Origin: an uncultured Lachnospiraceae bacterium
GTDB lineage: Bacteria > Bacillota > Clostridia > Lachnospirales > Lachnospiraceae
Length of the DNA stretch: 64,000 nucleotides
Reading direction: 5' to 3'
Assembly (NCBI GenBank): GCA_910578645.1
Contig: CAJTQI010000002.1
Span: 62,001 to 126,000, forward strand
Each line of letters starts with the position of its first letter. The stretch's first letter is position 1. A program made the position numbers and the translations under genes. Below are positions 36,608-45,963 of this stretch, piece by piece. The notes under the pieces are model-generated. The model was given only the letters and a program-made list of their open reading frames with translations, was not told where the DNA came from and did not search any database.

Positions 36608-38611
36608 ATGGCTGCAAAAAAAGAAAGGAACCATACGCAAATTATGACCATGATATTACATAGCTGCGCAGTCCTAATCTGCATTCTTTATCTGGCATGG
36701 TATTTTAGGGTGAGTCTTGTGGAAATACTTCCTGTATTTACCTGCGGGCTTGTTCTGGTACTTTATGTACTTGCCATGTTGCACCATCTTTCCTGGATTG
36801 ATATGATGGCGGCCTTTGTGATTGCACTGTTTGCCGTTCGGATGAAGTATGGAGTCAGGGAAGAGCGTACAGAGTTTGGGAAATCATGTCTGCAAAATAT
36901 CACGCAGGCTTCTTCTATTACGGCATTTCTTTTGCTGCTCACTGTGGCTGTCTGTACTTCCGCCAAGGTCGTGACATGGTGGGATGATATTAATTTCTGG
37001 GCAACAGATGTGAAAGCATTATATTTTTTGGACGGTTTTGCGGGCAGATATGCCAATGTGTCTCCGGAGTTTGGGGATTATCCGCCAGGGGCGCAGTTGA
37101 TAAAATGGTGGTTTTTACATTTGCATCCACAGGCATTTGACGAGGGCTTTGCATTCGCCGGATATTATACGATGAACATGGTATTCCTGTTTCCTCTGCT
37201 TAGGAAGCTAAGGGGGAGGAATATATTTGTGATGGTATTGATGGCCGTATCGCTGTGGCTGTTTCCCAGTATCGCGGAAGTCTATGGTTATGATGGTTTC
37301 TGCGCTGATTTGACGATGGCGTGTATTTACGGTGGGTTCCTTCTGGCGGTGGCGGACAGGGAGGGCAAGACGGAAAGCTTCTATTACGGAAGGCTGGCTC
37401 TTTACCTTGGAGTACTGGTGCTTGTCAAGTCGATTGGCTTTGTCTGGGCTTTGTTTGGCCTGTTGTTTTTGTTTCTGTACTTGCGGGAAGATGCAGGTGC
37501 GCAGGGAGTCCTGGGAATCATTTTTCGCCCTAAATGTAGTAAACAGTATGTTGAGAAAGAATGTGGGCTGAGCCGCGAAGGGCTTCTTGCGGTAGTTTTC
37601 CTTCCTGCTATTACGGGCGGAAGCTGGCTTTTGTTTTGTCTGTTCATGAGGCGTGTGACGAAGACCACGGCTACTGCGGTAAAATATATGACCACAGATG
37701 AATATGGTATTTCCGGCTACACAGCGGATTTTGCGGAGGCGTTTATGGAGGCTTTTATACGCTCCCCTTTGCATAAGGACAAAAGCATGGCGGTGGATTT
37801 GACGCCTCTTGGACTTTATATTTGCATCTGCCTTCTGGTTGTCTTTTTCTACAGGATGCGTATATTGCCTGTTAAGAAGGGGAAGGTTGTATTGTGGTTT
37901 AGTGTGGCCAGCGGCATACTCTTCTATGGAATTATTTTCGTGGCTCATATTACCATTTTTGCCACCGAGACACAGTATTTGGAAGCTTCCGGTATGATTT
38001 CCTCTATAGAACGTTACGGTGCACCTTTTACCATTGGAACGTTGTTTTTCCTGGCAGGTATCTGGCTAGATAGAGGAGAGAGCCTTTTTGCGCGGAACAG
38101 GATACCTGCTTTTTTCCGTGAGTATGGCGTATACTTGTGCTTTATTCTTTTTGTAGCGTTGACAGCAGGTTATCAGGTTGGGTATTATGGACTCATTGGT
38201 TACAGGAGCAGCACAGAAGAGATGCTAGCCCTGCGTGCGGACATGCTTGGCGAAGATGAGATGCAGTTTCTTGAAGTAGTACAGATTCTTGGGCAGGAGC
38301 CAGGCGGGCGGGTGTGTTATATCAGGAGAGATGACGCGCCCCGTTGGGTGAACAACAGCTACGTGAGCTATGAGGCGTCTCCGGTATCCGTGGCATACAG
38401 GAGCGTGAACCTGGATGATGCGCCTACGGACTGGATGGTGGAAGAGATAAGAGCTTCCCATGCGTCATATCTCTATGTGGAAGAGACAGATGCAGATGTG
38501 AGCGCCGTGTTTGACAGCCTGTTAACCCAGGAGGAAGTCTTCCGGTGTGGAGTATTGTATCGGATTGAGGATGACGGAACGGATATGAAACTGACATATA
38601 TGTCGCAATAA
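36608..38611 (+). CDS. Polytopic membrane protein, GT-C glycosyltransferase-like
   Basis: The 667-residue protein has about 11-13 hydrophobic segments. The first extracytoplasmic loop contains WWDDINFWATDVKALYF and PEFGDYPPGAQLIKWW, the Asp-rich and PPG-type motifs seen in lipid-linked-sugar GT-C enzymes. A soluble C-terminal part follows. ATG 36608 is likely, preceded by AGAAGAAAG. The next gene, encoding GT2-GtrA, is 44 bp downstream, so the pair may make and use a polyprenyl-phosphate sugar. Function is inferred only from topology and context. Confidence 0.6.
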   Translation: MAAKKERNHTQIMTMILHSCAVLICILYLAWYFRVSLVEILPVFTCGLVLVLYVLAMLHHLSWIDMMAAFVIALFAVRMKYGVREERTEFGKSCLQNITQASSITAFLLLLTVAVCTSAKVVTWWDDINFWATDVKALYFLDGFAGRYANVSPEFGDYPPGAQLIKWWFLHLHPQAFDEGFAFAGYYTMNMVFLFPLLRKLRGRNIFVMVLMAVSLWLFPSIAEVYGYDGFCADLTMACIYGGFLLAVADREGKTESFYYGRLALYLGVLVLVKSIGFVWALFGLLFLFLYLREDAGAQGVLGIIFRPKCSKQYVEKECGLSREGLLAVVFLPAITGGSWLLFCLFMRRVTKTTATAVKYMTTDEYGISGYTADFAEAFMEAFIRSPLHKDKSMAVDLTPLGLYICICLLVVFFYRMRILPVKKGKVVLWFSVASGILFYGIIFVAHITIFATETQYLEASGMISSIERYGAPFTIGTLFFLAGIWLDRGESLFARNRIPAFFREYGVYLCFILFVALTAGYQVGYYGLIGYRSSTEEMLALRADMLGEDEMQFLEVVQILGQEPGGRVCYIRRDDAPRWVNNSYVSYEASPVSVAYRSVNLDDAPTDWMVEEIRASHASYLYVEETDADVSAVFDSLLTQEEVFRCGVLYRIEDDGTDMKLTYMSQ

Positions 38612-38655
38612 TGTGTTTACATCTAGCTAATAATAGGAAAAGAAAGGGACATTTC

Positions 38656-39741
38656 ATGTCTTCTTATCATGATATACCGGTTATCATACCGGCGTATGAA
38701 CCGGACGATAAATTGATTACGCTTCTTGTTGCCTTGCAAAGAGAGGGCATACGTCATGTTGTCGTGGTGGACGATGGCAGCGGCGGACAGTACGAGGAAC
38801 TTTTTATGAAAGCGGCAGCGGTAGATAACTGTACGGTGTTGCATCATGCGGTAAATCTGGGTAAAGGAAGAGCGCTTAAGACGGCGTTTAATCATTGCCT
38901 GATAGAGTATAAAGGGGCGCCGGGATGTGTGACCGCCGACTCCGACGGGCAGCATACTCCGGCAGATATCTTAGCGTGCATGAGGAAACTGTGGGTGCAG
39001 TCTGACGGGTTGGTCTTAGGTTGCCGGGATTTCGATGCGCCGGACGTTCCGGGTCGGTCAAGCTTCGGCAATAAATGTACGAGACAAGTGTTCCGGTATC
39101 TTCTGGGGATATCCATATCGGATACACAGACCGGGCTGCGGGCCATTCCTGCTTTTTTCATGAAGGAGTTGATGCAGGTGAAGGGAGAACGTTTTGAGTA
39201 CGAGACGAATATGCTCATTGAAACGAAGAACCTGAACATTCCGGTCCGGGAAGTGCCTGTGCAGACGGTCTATATCGAGGACAATAAAACAAGCCATTTT
39301 AATCCTATCAAGGATTCTGTGCGCATTTACCTGGTGTTTGGTAAATTTCTGTTTTCATCCCTCTCCTCCAGTGTGCTTGACTTGCTTCTTTTCCATATGT
39401 TGTGTAGCGTATTTTATCCGTTGGGGACGGAATTAAGAGGGATACCCTATATCGTGGCGGCCACCGTGTTTGCCCGGGTGATTTCCGCCGTGTACAATTT
39501 CCTGGTAAATTACCGGGTGGTTTTTAAAAGTGAGGCGGGAATTGCATCCACGGCAGGAAAATACTTCCTGCTTGCGGTGTGTCAGATGTTGTGCAGCGCT
39601 TTTCTTGTCAATGCGCTGTATGGGCTTTTTGGCGGCATAGAGGTGGCGGTCAAGATGCCCGTGGACATGTTCTTATTTTTTGTAAGTTTTGTTATTCAGA
39701 GAGAATTTGTATACCGTAAACAAAGAAACCCTGTGGGCTGA
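38656..39741 (+). CDS. Family 2 glycosyltransferase fused to a GtrA-like membrane domain
   Basis: The 361-residue protein has an N-terminal GT2 domain (about 1-225) of the polyprenyl-phosphate sugar synthase type: IIPAYEPDDKL, VVVDDGSGG, NLGKGRALK, ADSDGQHTPADI and SDTQTGLRAI. A C-terminal GtrA domain with four helices (about 235-350) follows. GtrA-type domains are linked to flipping lipid-linked sugars. It probably charges undecaprenyl phosphate for the GT-C-like neighbour. ATG 38656 follows AAAGGGA. Confidence 0.85.
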   Translation: MSSYHDIPVIIPAYEPDDKLITLLVALQREGIRHVVVVDDGSGGQYEELFMKAAAVDNCTVLHHAVNLGKGRALKTAFNHCLIEYKGAPGCVTADSDGQHTPADILACMRKLWVQSDGLVLGCRDFDAPDVPGRSSFGNKCTRQVFRYLLGISISDTQTGLRAIPAFFMKELMQVKGERFEYETNMLIETKNLNIPVREVPVQTVYIEDNKTSHFNPIKDSVRIYLVFGKFLFSSLSSSVLDLLLFHMLCSVFYPLGTELRGIPYIVAATVFARVISAVYNFLVNYRVVFKSEAGIASTAGKYFLLAVCQMLCSAFLVNALYGLFGGIEVAVKMPVDMFLFFVSFVIQREFVYRKQRNPVG

Positions 39742-39761
39742 CATAACCCGCAGGGTTTTTT
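39727..39761 (+). terminator. Rho-independent terminator after the GT2-GtrA gene
   Basis: An 11-bp stem (39727-39737 with 39747-39757, one wobble) is followed by six T. It overlaps the last codons of the gene. Confidence 0.88.
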
Positions 39762-39811
39762 CATATACATAACCATAATTTATTGCTGTCCGGAACCACC
39801 GGTGTGATTCG

Positions 39812-39838
39812 TGATTGCCTGGTTTCCGCAGGCAATCA
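39812..39838 (+). promoter_or_regulatory. Leader hairpin upstream of the M23 peptidase gene
   Basis: TGATTGCCTG (39812-39821) and CAGGCAATCA (39829-39838) form a perfect 10-bp stem with a 7-nt loop about 75 bp before the start codon. There is no T-tract. Confidence 0.5.
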
Positions 39839-39914
39839 GCCGGACGGATACAGGCCGGTGCAAAATTGTGTTTGCATCCGGTTTTGCGGTTTGGCTAAGA
39901 ATGGGGGGATTGAT

Positions 39915-41024
39915 ATGGGGGATAAAAGATATGGAGGCAGAATCCGTTGGGCAGTGCGGATTGAATTAATCCTGCTCTTGGCGCTTGGCTGTGTGGCGGT
40001 AAGCAAGGAGCTGACAGGAAAATGGAAGGATTCCGCCTGGCAGGGAGAGGGAACCCAGTGGGAATCGCAGACAGAGGAAGCGGTGGAGGTGTCGTCGGAA
40101 GGCAGTTTCATTAAGTGGGTGGATTTTAATATAACCTGCGAAGCGCTTGCGGCGGCTTACCAATTGGATATAGAGTCGTACGGACAGGACATACACCTGG
40201 ATTGGATAGAGCTGCTTGCCTATGTGGGGGCGGTAAAAGGAGGCAAGTTTGACAAAGACAGTGTAAGTAAAATCAATTCCGTTGCCGAGAAATTAAAAAG
40301 CGGCGAGACAACTATGGATGAGCTGACTGAGGATATGGAATATTACGATTACTATCTGGAAGCCTATTCTGCCGTATTGAGCGGCATGGTAGGAGAATTT
40401 TCCATAAAAGAAGAAGGGAAATGGAAACGTTGTTATGGGCTGAAAGCTTTTTCGCCCATCGCCAAGGGATTTGAATACAGCCATTATGATGACTTTGGCT
40501 CTTCAAGGAGTTATGGCTATTCCAGGCCGCATCTGGGACATGACATGATGGGACAGATTGGCACGCCCGTGGTGGCAGTCGAGTCCGGCATGGTGGAAGC
40601 CTTGGGATGGAACCAGTACGGTGGCTGGCGTATCGGCATACGAAGTTTTGACGGCAAAAGATACTATTATTATGCGCATTTACGCCAGAATTATCCTTAT
40701 GCTAAGGAGCTCGAAGAGGGGAGTGTGGTCACGGCCGGGGACGTGATTGGATATATGGGACATACCGGGTACAGCACGAAAGAAAATGTCAACAATATCG
40801 AGGTGGTACATCTTCACTGGGGACTGCAGTTAATCTTCGACGAGTCCCAGAAAGAAGGGAATAACGAGATATGGATTGACTGCTATGAACTGACCAAATT
40901 CCTCTACCGCAACCGCAGCGAAGCGGCCAAAGTAGAGGGTAGCAAGGAGTGGCGCCGGACGTCGGAAATGGCGGACCCGGAGGTAGAAAAGCATTGCAAA
41001 AAGGATACCTCTATGGTACAATAG
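39915..41024 (+). CDS. M23-family (LytM-type) metallopeptidase, membrane anchored
   Basis: The 369-residue product has one N-terminal membrane segment (about 12-30), an alpha-helical middle domain and a C-terminal M23 domain. Zinc motifs are HLGHDMMG (His and Asp) and VVHLHWG (HxH). Such proteins cut peptide cross-bridges in peptidoglycan or regulate other hydrolases, as in sporulation-type SpoIIQ relatives. GGGGGGA at 39903-39909 supports ATG 39915. Confidence 0.85.
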   Translation: MGDKRYGGRIRWAVRIELILLLALGCVAVSKELTGKWKDSAWQGEGTQWESQTEEAVEVSSEGSFIKWVDFNITCEALAAAYQLDIESYGQDIHLDWIELLAYVGAVKGGKFDKDSVSKINSVAEKLKSGETTMDELTEDMEYYDYYLEAYSAVLSGMVGEFSIKEEGKWKRCYGLKAFSPIAKGFEYSHYDDFGSSRSYGYSRPHLGHDMMGQIGTPVVAVESGMVEALGWNQYGGWRIGIRSFDGKRYYYYAHLRQNYPYAKELEEGSVVTAGDVIGYMGHTGYSTKENVNNIEVVHLHWGLQLIFDESQKEGNNEIWIDCYELTKFLYRNRSEAAKVEGSKEWRRTSEMADPEVEKHCKKDTSMVQ

Positions 41025-41117
41025 GAGAAGCGGACAATGATAAAAAAATAACAATCGTTGTCAGTCTCGAAAATCAAAGATTTATCTAACAATTATACCA
41101 CAATGGAGGGAAAAAAG

Positions 41118-42299
41118 ATGGCAAAAAAAGTTGTTTTGGCAGGTGCTTGCCGTACAGCTATCGGAACGATGGGCGGCGGACTGAGCACGACTCCGGCAGC
41201 GGAGCTTGGAGCAATCGTAATCAAAGAGGCATTGAACAGGGCAGGGGTAGCACCTGAACAGGTTGACCAGGTATATATGGGTTGTGTCATCCAGGCAGGG
41301 CAGGGACAGAACGTGGCTCGTCAGTCCTCCATCAAGGCTGGTATTCCCAATGAAGTTCCGGCAGTTACGATTAACGTAGTATGCGGTTCCGGTCTTAACT
41401 GTGTGAATATGGCTGCACAGATGATTCAGGCAGGCGATGCAGATATCGTTGTGGCAGGTGGTATGGAGAATATGTCCATGGCTCCTTACGCTATGATGCA
41501 GGGACGTTATGGATACAGAATGAACAATGGTACATTGGTTGATACCATGATTAAAGATGCACTTTGGGATGCGTTCAACGATTATCATATGATTAGGACG
41601 GCAGACAACATCTGCGAAGAGTGGGGACTTACACGCGAAGAGTTAGACGAGTTTGCATTGAAGAGCCAGCAGAAGGCCGAAGCAGCCCAGAAGAACGGCG
41701 CCTTTGATAAAGAAATCGTTCCTGTTATGGTGAAGAAGAAAAAAGAAATGGTAGAGTTCAAGGTTGATGAGGGACCAAGAGCAGGTTCCACAATCGAAGG
41801 ACTTCAGAAACTTCGCCCGATTAATCCGGACGGATTCGTTACGGCAGGTAATGCTTCCGGCATCAACGACGGCGCGGCTGCTATCGTTGTTATGAGCGAA
41901 GAGAAAGCGAAAGAACTTGGCGTAAAACCTATGGCAACTTTCGTGGCTGGCGCATTGGCAGGATGCAGGCCCGAGGTTATGGGTATCGGCCCTGTACCGG
42001 CTACCAAGAAAGTTATGGCGAAAGCCGGCTACAAGATTGAAGACTTCGATATCATCGAGGCAAACGAGGCATTTGCTGCACAGTCTGTAGCGGTCGGTAA
42101 AGAACTTGGCATCGATGTAGACAAACAGCTCAATCCTAACGGCGGCGCAATCGCACTTGGCCATCCGGTAGGCGCTTCAGGATGCCGTATCCTTGTAACA
42201 CTGCTTCATGAGATGGAAGCAAAAGACGCTAAGAAGGGTCTTGCTACACTGTGTATCGGCGGTGGTATGGGCTGCGCTACGATTGTAGAAAGGGACTAA
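41118..42299 (+). CDS. thl: Acetyl-CoA C-acetyltransferase (thiolase)
   Basis: The 393-residue product has the acylated nucleophile Cys89 (VVCGSG), [14 protein letters not shown] with the active-site His, and the second Cys in CIGGGMG. It condenses two acetyl-CoA to acetoacetyl-CoA, the first step of butyrate synthesis. GGAGGG precedes ATG 41118. The promoter is not clear; TTGTCA at 41058-41063 with a weak TTTATC -10 is a candidate. Confidence 0.96.
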   Translation: MAKKVVLAGACRTAIGTMGGGLSTTPAAELGAIVIKEALNRAGVAPEQVDQVYMGCVIQAGQGQNVARQSSIKAGIPNEVPAVTINVVCGSGLNCVNMAAQMIQAGDADIVVAGGMENMSMAPYAMMQGRYGYRMNNGTLVDTMIKDALWDAFNDYHMIRTADNICEEWGLTREELDEFALKSQQKAEAAQKNGAFDKEIVPVMVKKKKEMVEFKVDEGPRAGSTIEGLQKLRPINPDGFVTAGNASGINDGAAAIVVMSEEKAKELGVKPMATFVAGALAGCRPEVMGIGPVPATKKVMAKAGYKIEDFDIIEANEAFAAQSVAVGKELGIDVDKQLNPNGGAIALGHPVGASGCRILVTLLHEMEAKDAKKGLATLCIGGGMGCATIVERD

Positions 42300-42359
42300 T
42301 ACGAAGAGTAATTCTAAGACAGCGAAATACGCTGTCTAAGAATTACTATAGCTTCGTAT
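42299..42359 (+). repeat. Long inverted repeat directly after thl
   Basis: The arm beginning ATACGAAG (42299) and the arm ending CTTCGTAT (42359) are near-perfect reverse complements and include GACAGCG/CGCTGTC around AAATA. The right arm has a short extra segment (CTAT) bulged out. It forms a very strong RNA hairpin that overlaps the thl stop codon. It has no T-tract, so processing or stability control is more likely than simple termination. Confidence 0.8.
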
Positions 42360-42360
42360 A

Positions 42361-42562
42361 AGAGAATGCCTAAAAAGATGGCATTCTCTATAGTTTATGT
42401 AAAGGAGTGCCTAAAAAGATGGCATTCTCCGTAGTTCATGTAAAGGAATGTCTGGAAAGATGGCTTCTCCGTAGCTTATATAAGGGAATGCCCAAAGACA
42501 TGACATTCTTTGCGGTTTGCATTTCGTATAAGGAGATGTTTGGTATGGGCATTCTCTGCATG
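42361..42562 (+). repeat. Tandem array of about 40-bp hairpin units between thl and crt
   Basis: Four consecutive imperfect units (42361-42400, 42401-42441, 42442-42481, 42482-42522) and a degenerate fifth (42530-42562) are visible. In the first unit GAGAATGCC and GGCATTCTC flank TAAAAAGAT, so each unit folds as its own hairpin. A TTCGTATAAG motif occurs before unit 1 and again before unit 5. An open frame crosses the array but only reflects the repeats. Confidence 0.85.
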
Positions 42563-42608
42563 AATTTGAATGTCGGAAGATATCAAAATATAAAAGGAGA
42601 CATATACA

Positions 42609-43394
42609 ATGGAATTTGTATTATATGAGGTAAAAGGACAGGTCGGCGTTATCACCATCAACCGTGAGAAAGCGCTGAACGCATTGAACTCTACAGTGTT
42701 GGACGAGCTTGATAAGACCCTCGACTGTGTAGACCTGAATGCAGTCAGATGCCTGATTTTAACTGGCGCCGGACAGAAATCCTTCGTGGCAGGCGCGGAC
42801 ATCGGCGAGATGAGCACACTTACCAAGGCTGAGGGCGAGGCTTTCGGCAAGAAGGGTAATGATGTATTCCGTAAGCTTGAGACATTCCCGATTCCTGTTA
42901 TTGCAGCAGTGAACGGTTTCGCACTTGGCGGCGGCTGTGAAATTTCCATGAGCTGTGATATCAGAATCTGTTCTGATAATGCCGTATTCGGACAGCCGGA
43001 AGTGGGCCTGGGCATTACGCCTGGATTTGGCGGTACACAGAGACTTGCAAGAATCGTAGGGCCTGGCATGGCGAAACAGATGATTTATACGGCAAGAAAC
43101 ATCAAGGCAGACGAAGCTTTAAGAATCGGTCTTGTGAACGCTGTATATCCGGCAGAGGAGCTTATGGCAGCGGCTGAGAAGATGGCGGCAGGCATCGCTA
43201 AGAATGCACCTATTGCTGTGCGCAACTGCAAGAAAGCAATCAATGACGGCTTAGAGGTTGGTATGGACGAGGCAATCGTAATCGAGGAGAAGCTCTTTGG
43301 TGACTGCTTTGAGACAGAAGACCAAAAGTACGGCATGGCTTTCTTCCTTGACAAGAACAAGGAGAAGGTGAAAGAGCCTTTTAAGAATGCGTAA
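42609..43394 (+). CDS. crt: 3-hydroxybutyryl-CoA dehydratase (crotonase)
   Basis: The 261-residue enoyl-CoA hydratase-fold protein has catalytic Glu111 (GGGCEIS) and Glu131 (GQPEVGLG), and AGADIGEM forming the CoA oxyanion region. It dehydrates 3-hydroxybutyryl-CoA to crotonyl-CoA. AAAGGAG precedes the start. Confidence 0.96.
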   Translation: MEFVLYEVKGQVGVITINREKALNALNSTVLDELDKTLDCVDLNAVRCLILTGAGQKSFVAGADIGEMSTLTKAEGEAFGKKGNDVFRKLETFPIPVIAAVNGFALGGGCEISMSCDIRICSDNAVFGQPEVGLGITPGFGGTQRLARIVGPGMAKQMIYTARNIKADEALRIGLVNAVYPAEELMAAAEKMAAGIAKNAPIAVRNCKKAINDGLEVGMDEAIVIEEKLFGDCFETEDQKYGMAFFLDKNKEKVKEPFKNA

Positions 43395-43495
43395 GTAAAC
43401 ATATATAGCGTTGTGGTGATGCGGGAATTGGCATTAAGGCGAAATTATTTTTTCCACTATAAATACATTATATATTTTATGAAGGAGGACTTACA

Positions 43496-44335
43496 ATGAA
43501 AGTAGGTATTATCGGCGCAGGAACAATGGGTTCCGGTATTGCACAGGCATTTGCCATGACAGACGGATATGAAGTATGCCTCTGCGACATCAAAGAAGAG
43601 TATGCAGAAGGCGGCAAGGCTAAAATCCAGAAGAATATGAATTTCCTTGTAGGCAAAGAGAAAATTACCCAGGAAAAAGCAGATGAAATTATGGGTAAGA
43701 TTACCACAGGCTTAAACGGTATCTGTGCAGACTGTGATTTAATCGTAGAAGTTGCTCTTGAGAAGATGGAGATTAAACAGGCTATTTTCAAAGAGTTAAT
43801 GGGAATCGTTAAGAAAGAATGTATGTTTGCATCCAACACATCTTCCCTATCCATCACCAAGATTGGCGAAGGCTTAGACAGACCGATGATTGGTATGCAC
43901 TTCTTTAATCCTGCGGACAGGATGAAACTGGTAGAGGTTATCAGAGGCGAGAACACACCTCAGGAGATGGTAGACAAGATTACAGAGATTGCTACTCAGA
44001 TTGGCAAGACTCCTGTACAGGTAAAAGAGGCTCCCGGATTCGTTGTAAACAGAATCCTGATTCCGATGATTAACGAAGCAATCGGCGTGCTGGATGCCGG
44101 TACGGCTTCCGCAGCGGATATCGATATCGCTATGCAGCTTGGCGCATCCCATCCGATGGGACCGCTGCATTTGGGCGACTTGATTGGTTTGGATATCTGT
44201 CTTGCAATCATGGAAGTTCTCTACAACGAGACAAAAGACGAGAAATATGCACCGCAACCGCTTCTTAAGAAGATGGTAGAGGATAAGAAGTTAGGCAGAA
44301 AGACGGGAGTAGGCTTCTTCGATTATTCTAAATAA
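43496..44335 (+). CDS. hbd: 3-hydroxybutyryl-CoA dehydrogenase
   Basis: The 279-residue product has the Rossmann motif GAGTMGSG at residues 7-14, catalytic His135 in HFFNPADRM, and the PGFVVNRIL segment. It reduces acetoacetyl-CoA with NAD(P)H. GGAGG lies just upstream. In the order thl-crt-hbd-bcd-etfB-etfA it supplies the second reaction. Confidence 0.96.
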   Translation: MKVGIIGAGTMGSGIAQAFAMTDGYEVCLCDIKEEYAEGGKAKIQKNMNFLVGKEKITQEKADEIMGKITTGLNGICADCDLIVEVALEKMEIKQAIFKELMGIVKKECMFASNTSSLSITKIGEGLDRPMIGMHFFNPADRMKLVEVIRGENTPQEMVDKITEIATQIGKTPVQVKEAPGFVVNRILIPMINEAIGVLDAGTASAADIDIAMQLGASHPMGPLHLGDLIGLDICLAIMEVLYNETKDEKYAPQPLLKKMVEDKKLGRKTGVGFFDYSK

Positions 44336-44345
44336 AAGAATATAA

Positions 44346-44438
44346 AGCCGCTTTGTGCTTTTGGGATATCATAGCGGCTGCCACGTAGGGCAATAACCTG
44401 CAGTTCCCCGGAAGATAGCTGTCTTTTGGGGAATTGCA
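44346..44438 (+). repeat. Two hairpins between hbd and bcd
   Basis: AGCCGCT (44346-44352) pairs with AGCGGCT (44373-44379). An 11-bp stem with one wobble joins 44399-44409 to 44428-44438. Neither has a T-tract. Confidence 0.65.
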
Positions 44439-44526
44439 TGAAGGTTTTAAATTGTATGCGCTGCTATCGGTAAGATTAAGGTGTAAGGCGTATATACCAT
44501 AAAATAACATGGAGGAATAAAGAATC

Positions 44527-45678
44527 ATGGATTTTACTTTAAGCAAAGAACATGAAATGGCGAGAACACTCTTTAAAGAGTTCGCTGAAAAAGAAGTGAA
44601 GCCTCTCGCTCAAGAGGTAGACGAGACAGAAGTTTTCCCGAGAGAAACCGTTGAGAAAATGGCTAAATTAGGTTTCTTAGGCATTCCTGTTCCGAAGGAG
44701 TACGGCGGACAGGGCTGCGACCCGCTGACATATGCTATGTGCGTGGAAGAACTTTCCAAAGTATGCGGTACAACTGGCGTTATCGTATCCGCACACACAT
44801 CCTTATGCTGTGACCCGATTATGACATACGGTACGGAAGAGCAGAAGCAGAAATATTTGATTCCCCTTGCAAAAGGTGAGAAGTTAGGCGCATTCGGTTT
44901 GACTGAGCCTGGAGCAGGTACAGACGCACAGGGACAGCAGACCAAGGCAGTGCTTGACGGCGACGAGTGGGTACTGAACGGTTCCAAGTGCTTTATCACA
45001 AACGGTAAAGAAGCTGACGTATATGTAATTTTTGCAATTACAGGTACGGTTGAGAAACGTGGCAGACTGACGAAAGAAATCTCCGCATTTATCGTTGAAA
45101 AAGGCACACCCGGATTTTCTTTCGGTACGAAAGAGAAGAAGATGGGTATCCGCGGTTCTTCTACATACGAGCTGATTTTCACAGATTGCCGTATCCCGAA
45201 GGAGAATTTACTCGGACAGCAGGGCAAAGGCTTCGGTATCGCGATGCATACATTGGATGGCGGACGTATCGGTATCGCTTCCCAGGCGCTTGGGCTTGCA
45301 GAGGGCGCGTTGGAGACGACAATTCAGTATGTAAAAGAAAGAAAGCAGTTTGGCAGAGCTATCGGCGCATTCCAGAATACACAGTTCCAGCTTGCAGATA
45401 TGGCTACCAAGGTACAGGCTGCACAGCTTCTTGTTTACAAGGCAGCTATGGCTAAGGCTACCCAGAAAGTTTACTCTGTAGAGGCAGCTATGGCTAAGTT
45501 GTATGCGGCAGAAGTTGCTATGGAAGTGACAACTAAGGCCGTACAGCTTCACGGTGGTTACGGTTACATCAGAGAGTACGATGTAGAGCGTATGATGCGT
45601 GATGCTAAGATTACAGAAATCTATGAAGGAACAAGCGAAGTACAGAGAATGGTAATCTCCGGTTCATTGCTTAAGTAA
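44527..45678 (+). CDS. bcd: Butyryl-CoA dehydrogenase
   Basis: The 383-residue acyl-CoA dehydrogenase has the catalytic base Glu367 (IYEGTSEVQ), at the position known for short-chain enzymes, and GLTEPGAGTDAQGQ for FAD and substrate contacts. With EtfAB it reduces crotonyl-CoA to butyryl-CoA while bifurcating electrons to ferredoxin. GGAGG lies upstream of ATG 44527. Confidence 0.96.
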   Translation: MDFTLSKEHEMARTLFKEFAEKEVKPLAQEVDETEVFPRETVEKMAKLGFLGIPVPKEYGGQGCDPLTYAMCVEELSKVCGTTGVIVSAHTSLCCDPIMTYGTEEQKQKYLIPLAKGEKLGAFGLTEPGAGTDAQGQQTKAVLDGDEWVLNGSKCFITNGKEADVYVIFAITGTVEKRGRLTKEISAFIVEKGTPGFSFGTKEKKMGIRGSSTYELIFTDCRIPKENLLGQQGKGFGIAMHTLDGGRIGIASQALGLAEGALETTIQYVKERKQFGRAIGAFQNTQFQLADMATKVQAAQLLVYKAAMAKATQKVYSVEAAMAKLYAAEVAMEVTTKAVQLHGGYGYIREYDVERMMRDAKITEIYEGTSEVQRMVISGSLLK

Positions 45679-45684
45679 GACGGC

Positions 45685-45745
45685 TTATCGTTTAAATTAC
45701 GCAGATGTTCTGCTTGCAGGAACAGATGCGGAAGTTAAACGATAA
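45685..45745 (+). repeat. Long inverted repeat after bcd
   Basis: TTATCGTTTAA (45685-45695) and TTAAACGATAA (45735-45745) are exact complements. Inner partial pairing includes GTTC/GGAAC. Confidence 0.75.
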
Positions 45746-45748
45746 AGA

Positions 45749-45886
45749 GCGGTGCAACGCTGCACCGCGAACGAGAAAATACGCAGTATTTTCGAGTGCC
45801 GGCGTAGAAGAGAGACGGCATTCTTTGCATAAATAGAGTCCTTAAGAAGTGCACCGCGAACGAGAAAATACGTAGTATTTTCGAGT
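45749..45886 (+). repeat. Duplicated 37-bp hairpin unit between bcd and etfB
   Basis: GCGGTGCA/TGCACCGC (45749-45768) forms an 8-bp hairpin. A 37-bp unit at 45761-45797 recurs at 45850-45886 with one base changed. Each copy carries GAAAATAC and GTATTTTC arms around a 3-nt loop. Confidence 0.8.
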
Positions 45887-45963
45887 AGCAGTGGGTAAGT
45901 TAGTGTATGGACGGACAGTACCAAACATAGTAAACGAATAAATAATATAAGGAGAGAAATACA

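Noticed and set aside
42407..42628. 73-residue open frame across the thl-crt gap
   Set aside because: Its protein repeats because the DNA is a tandem hairpin array. It has no credible family and overlaps the crt start.
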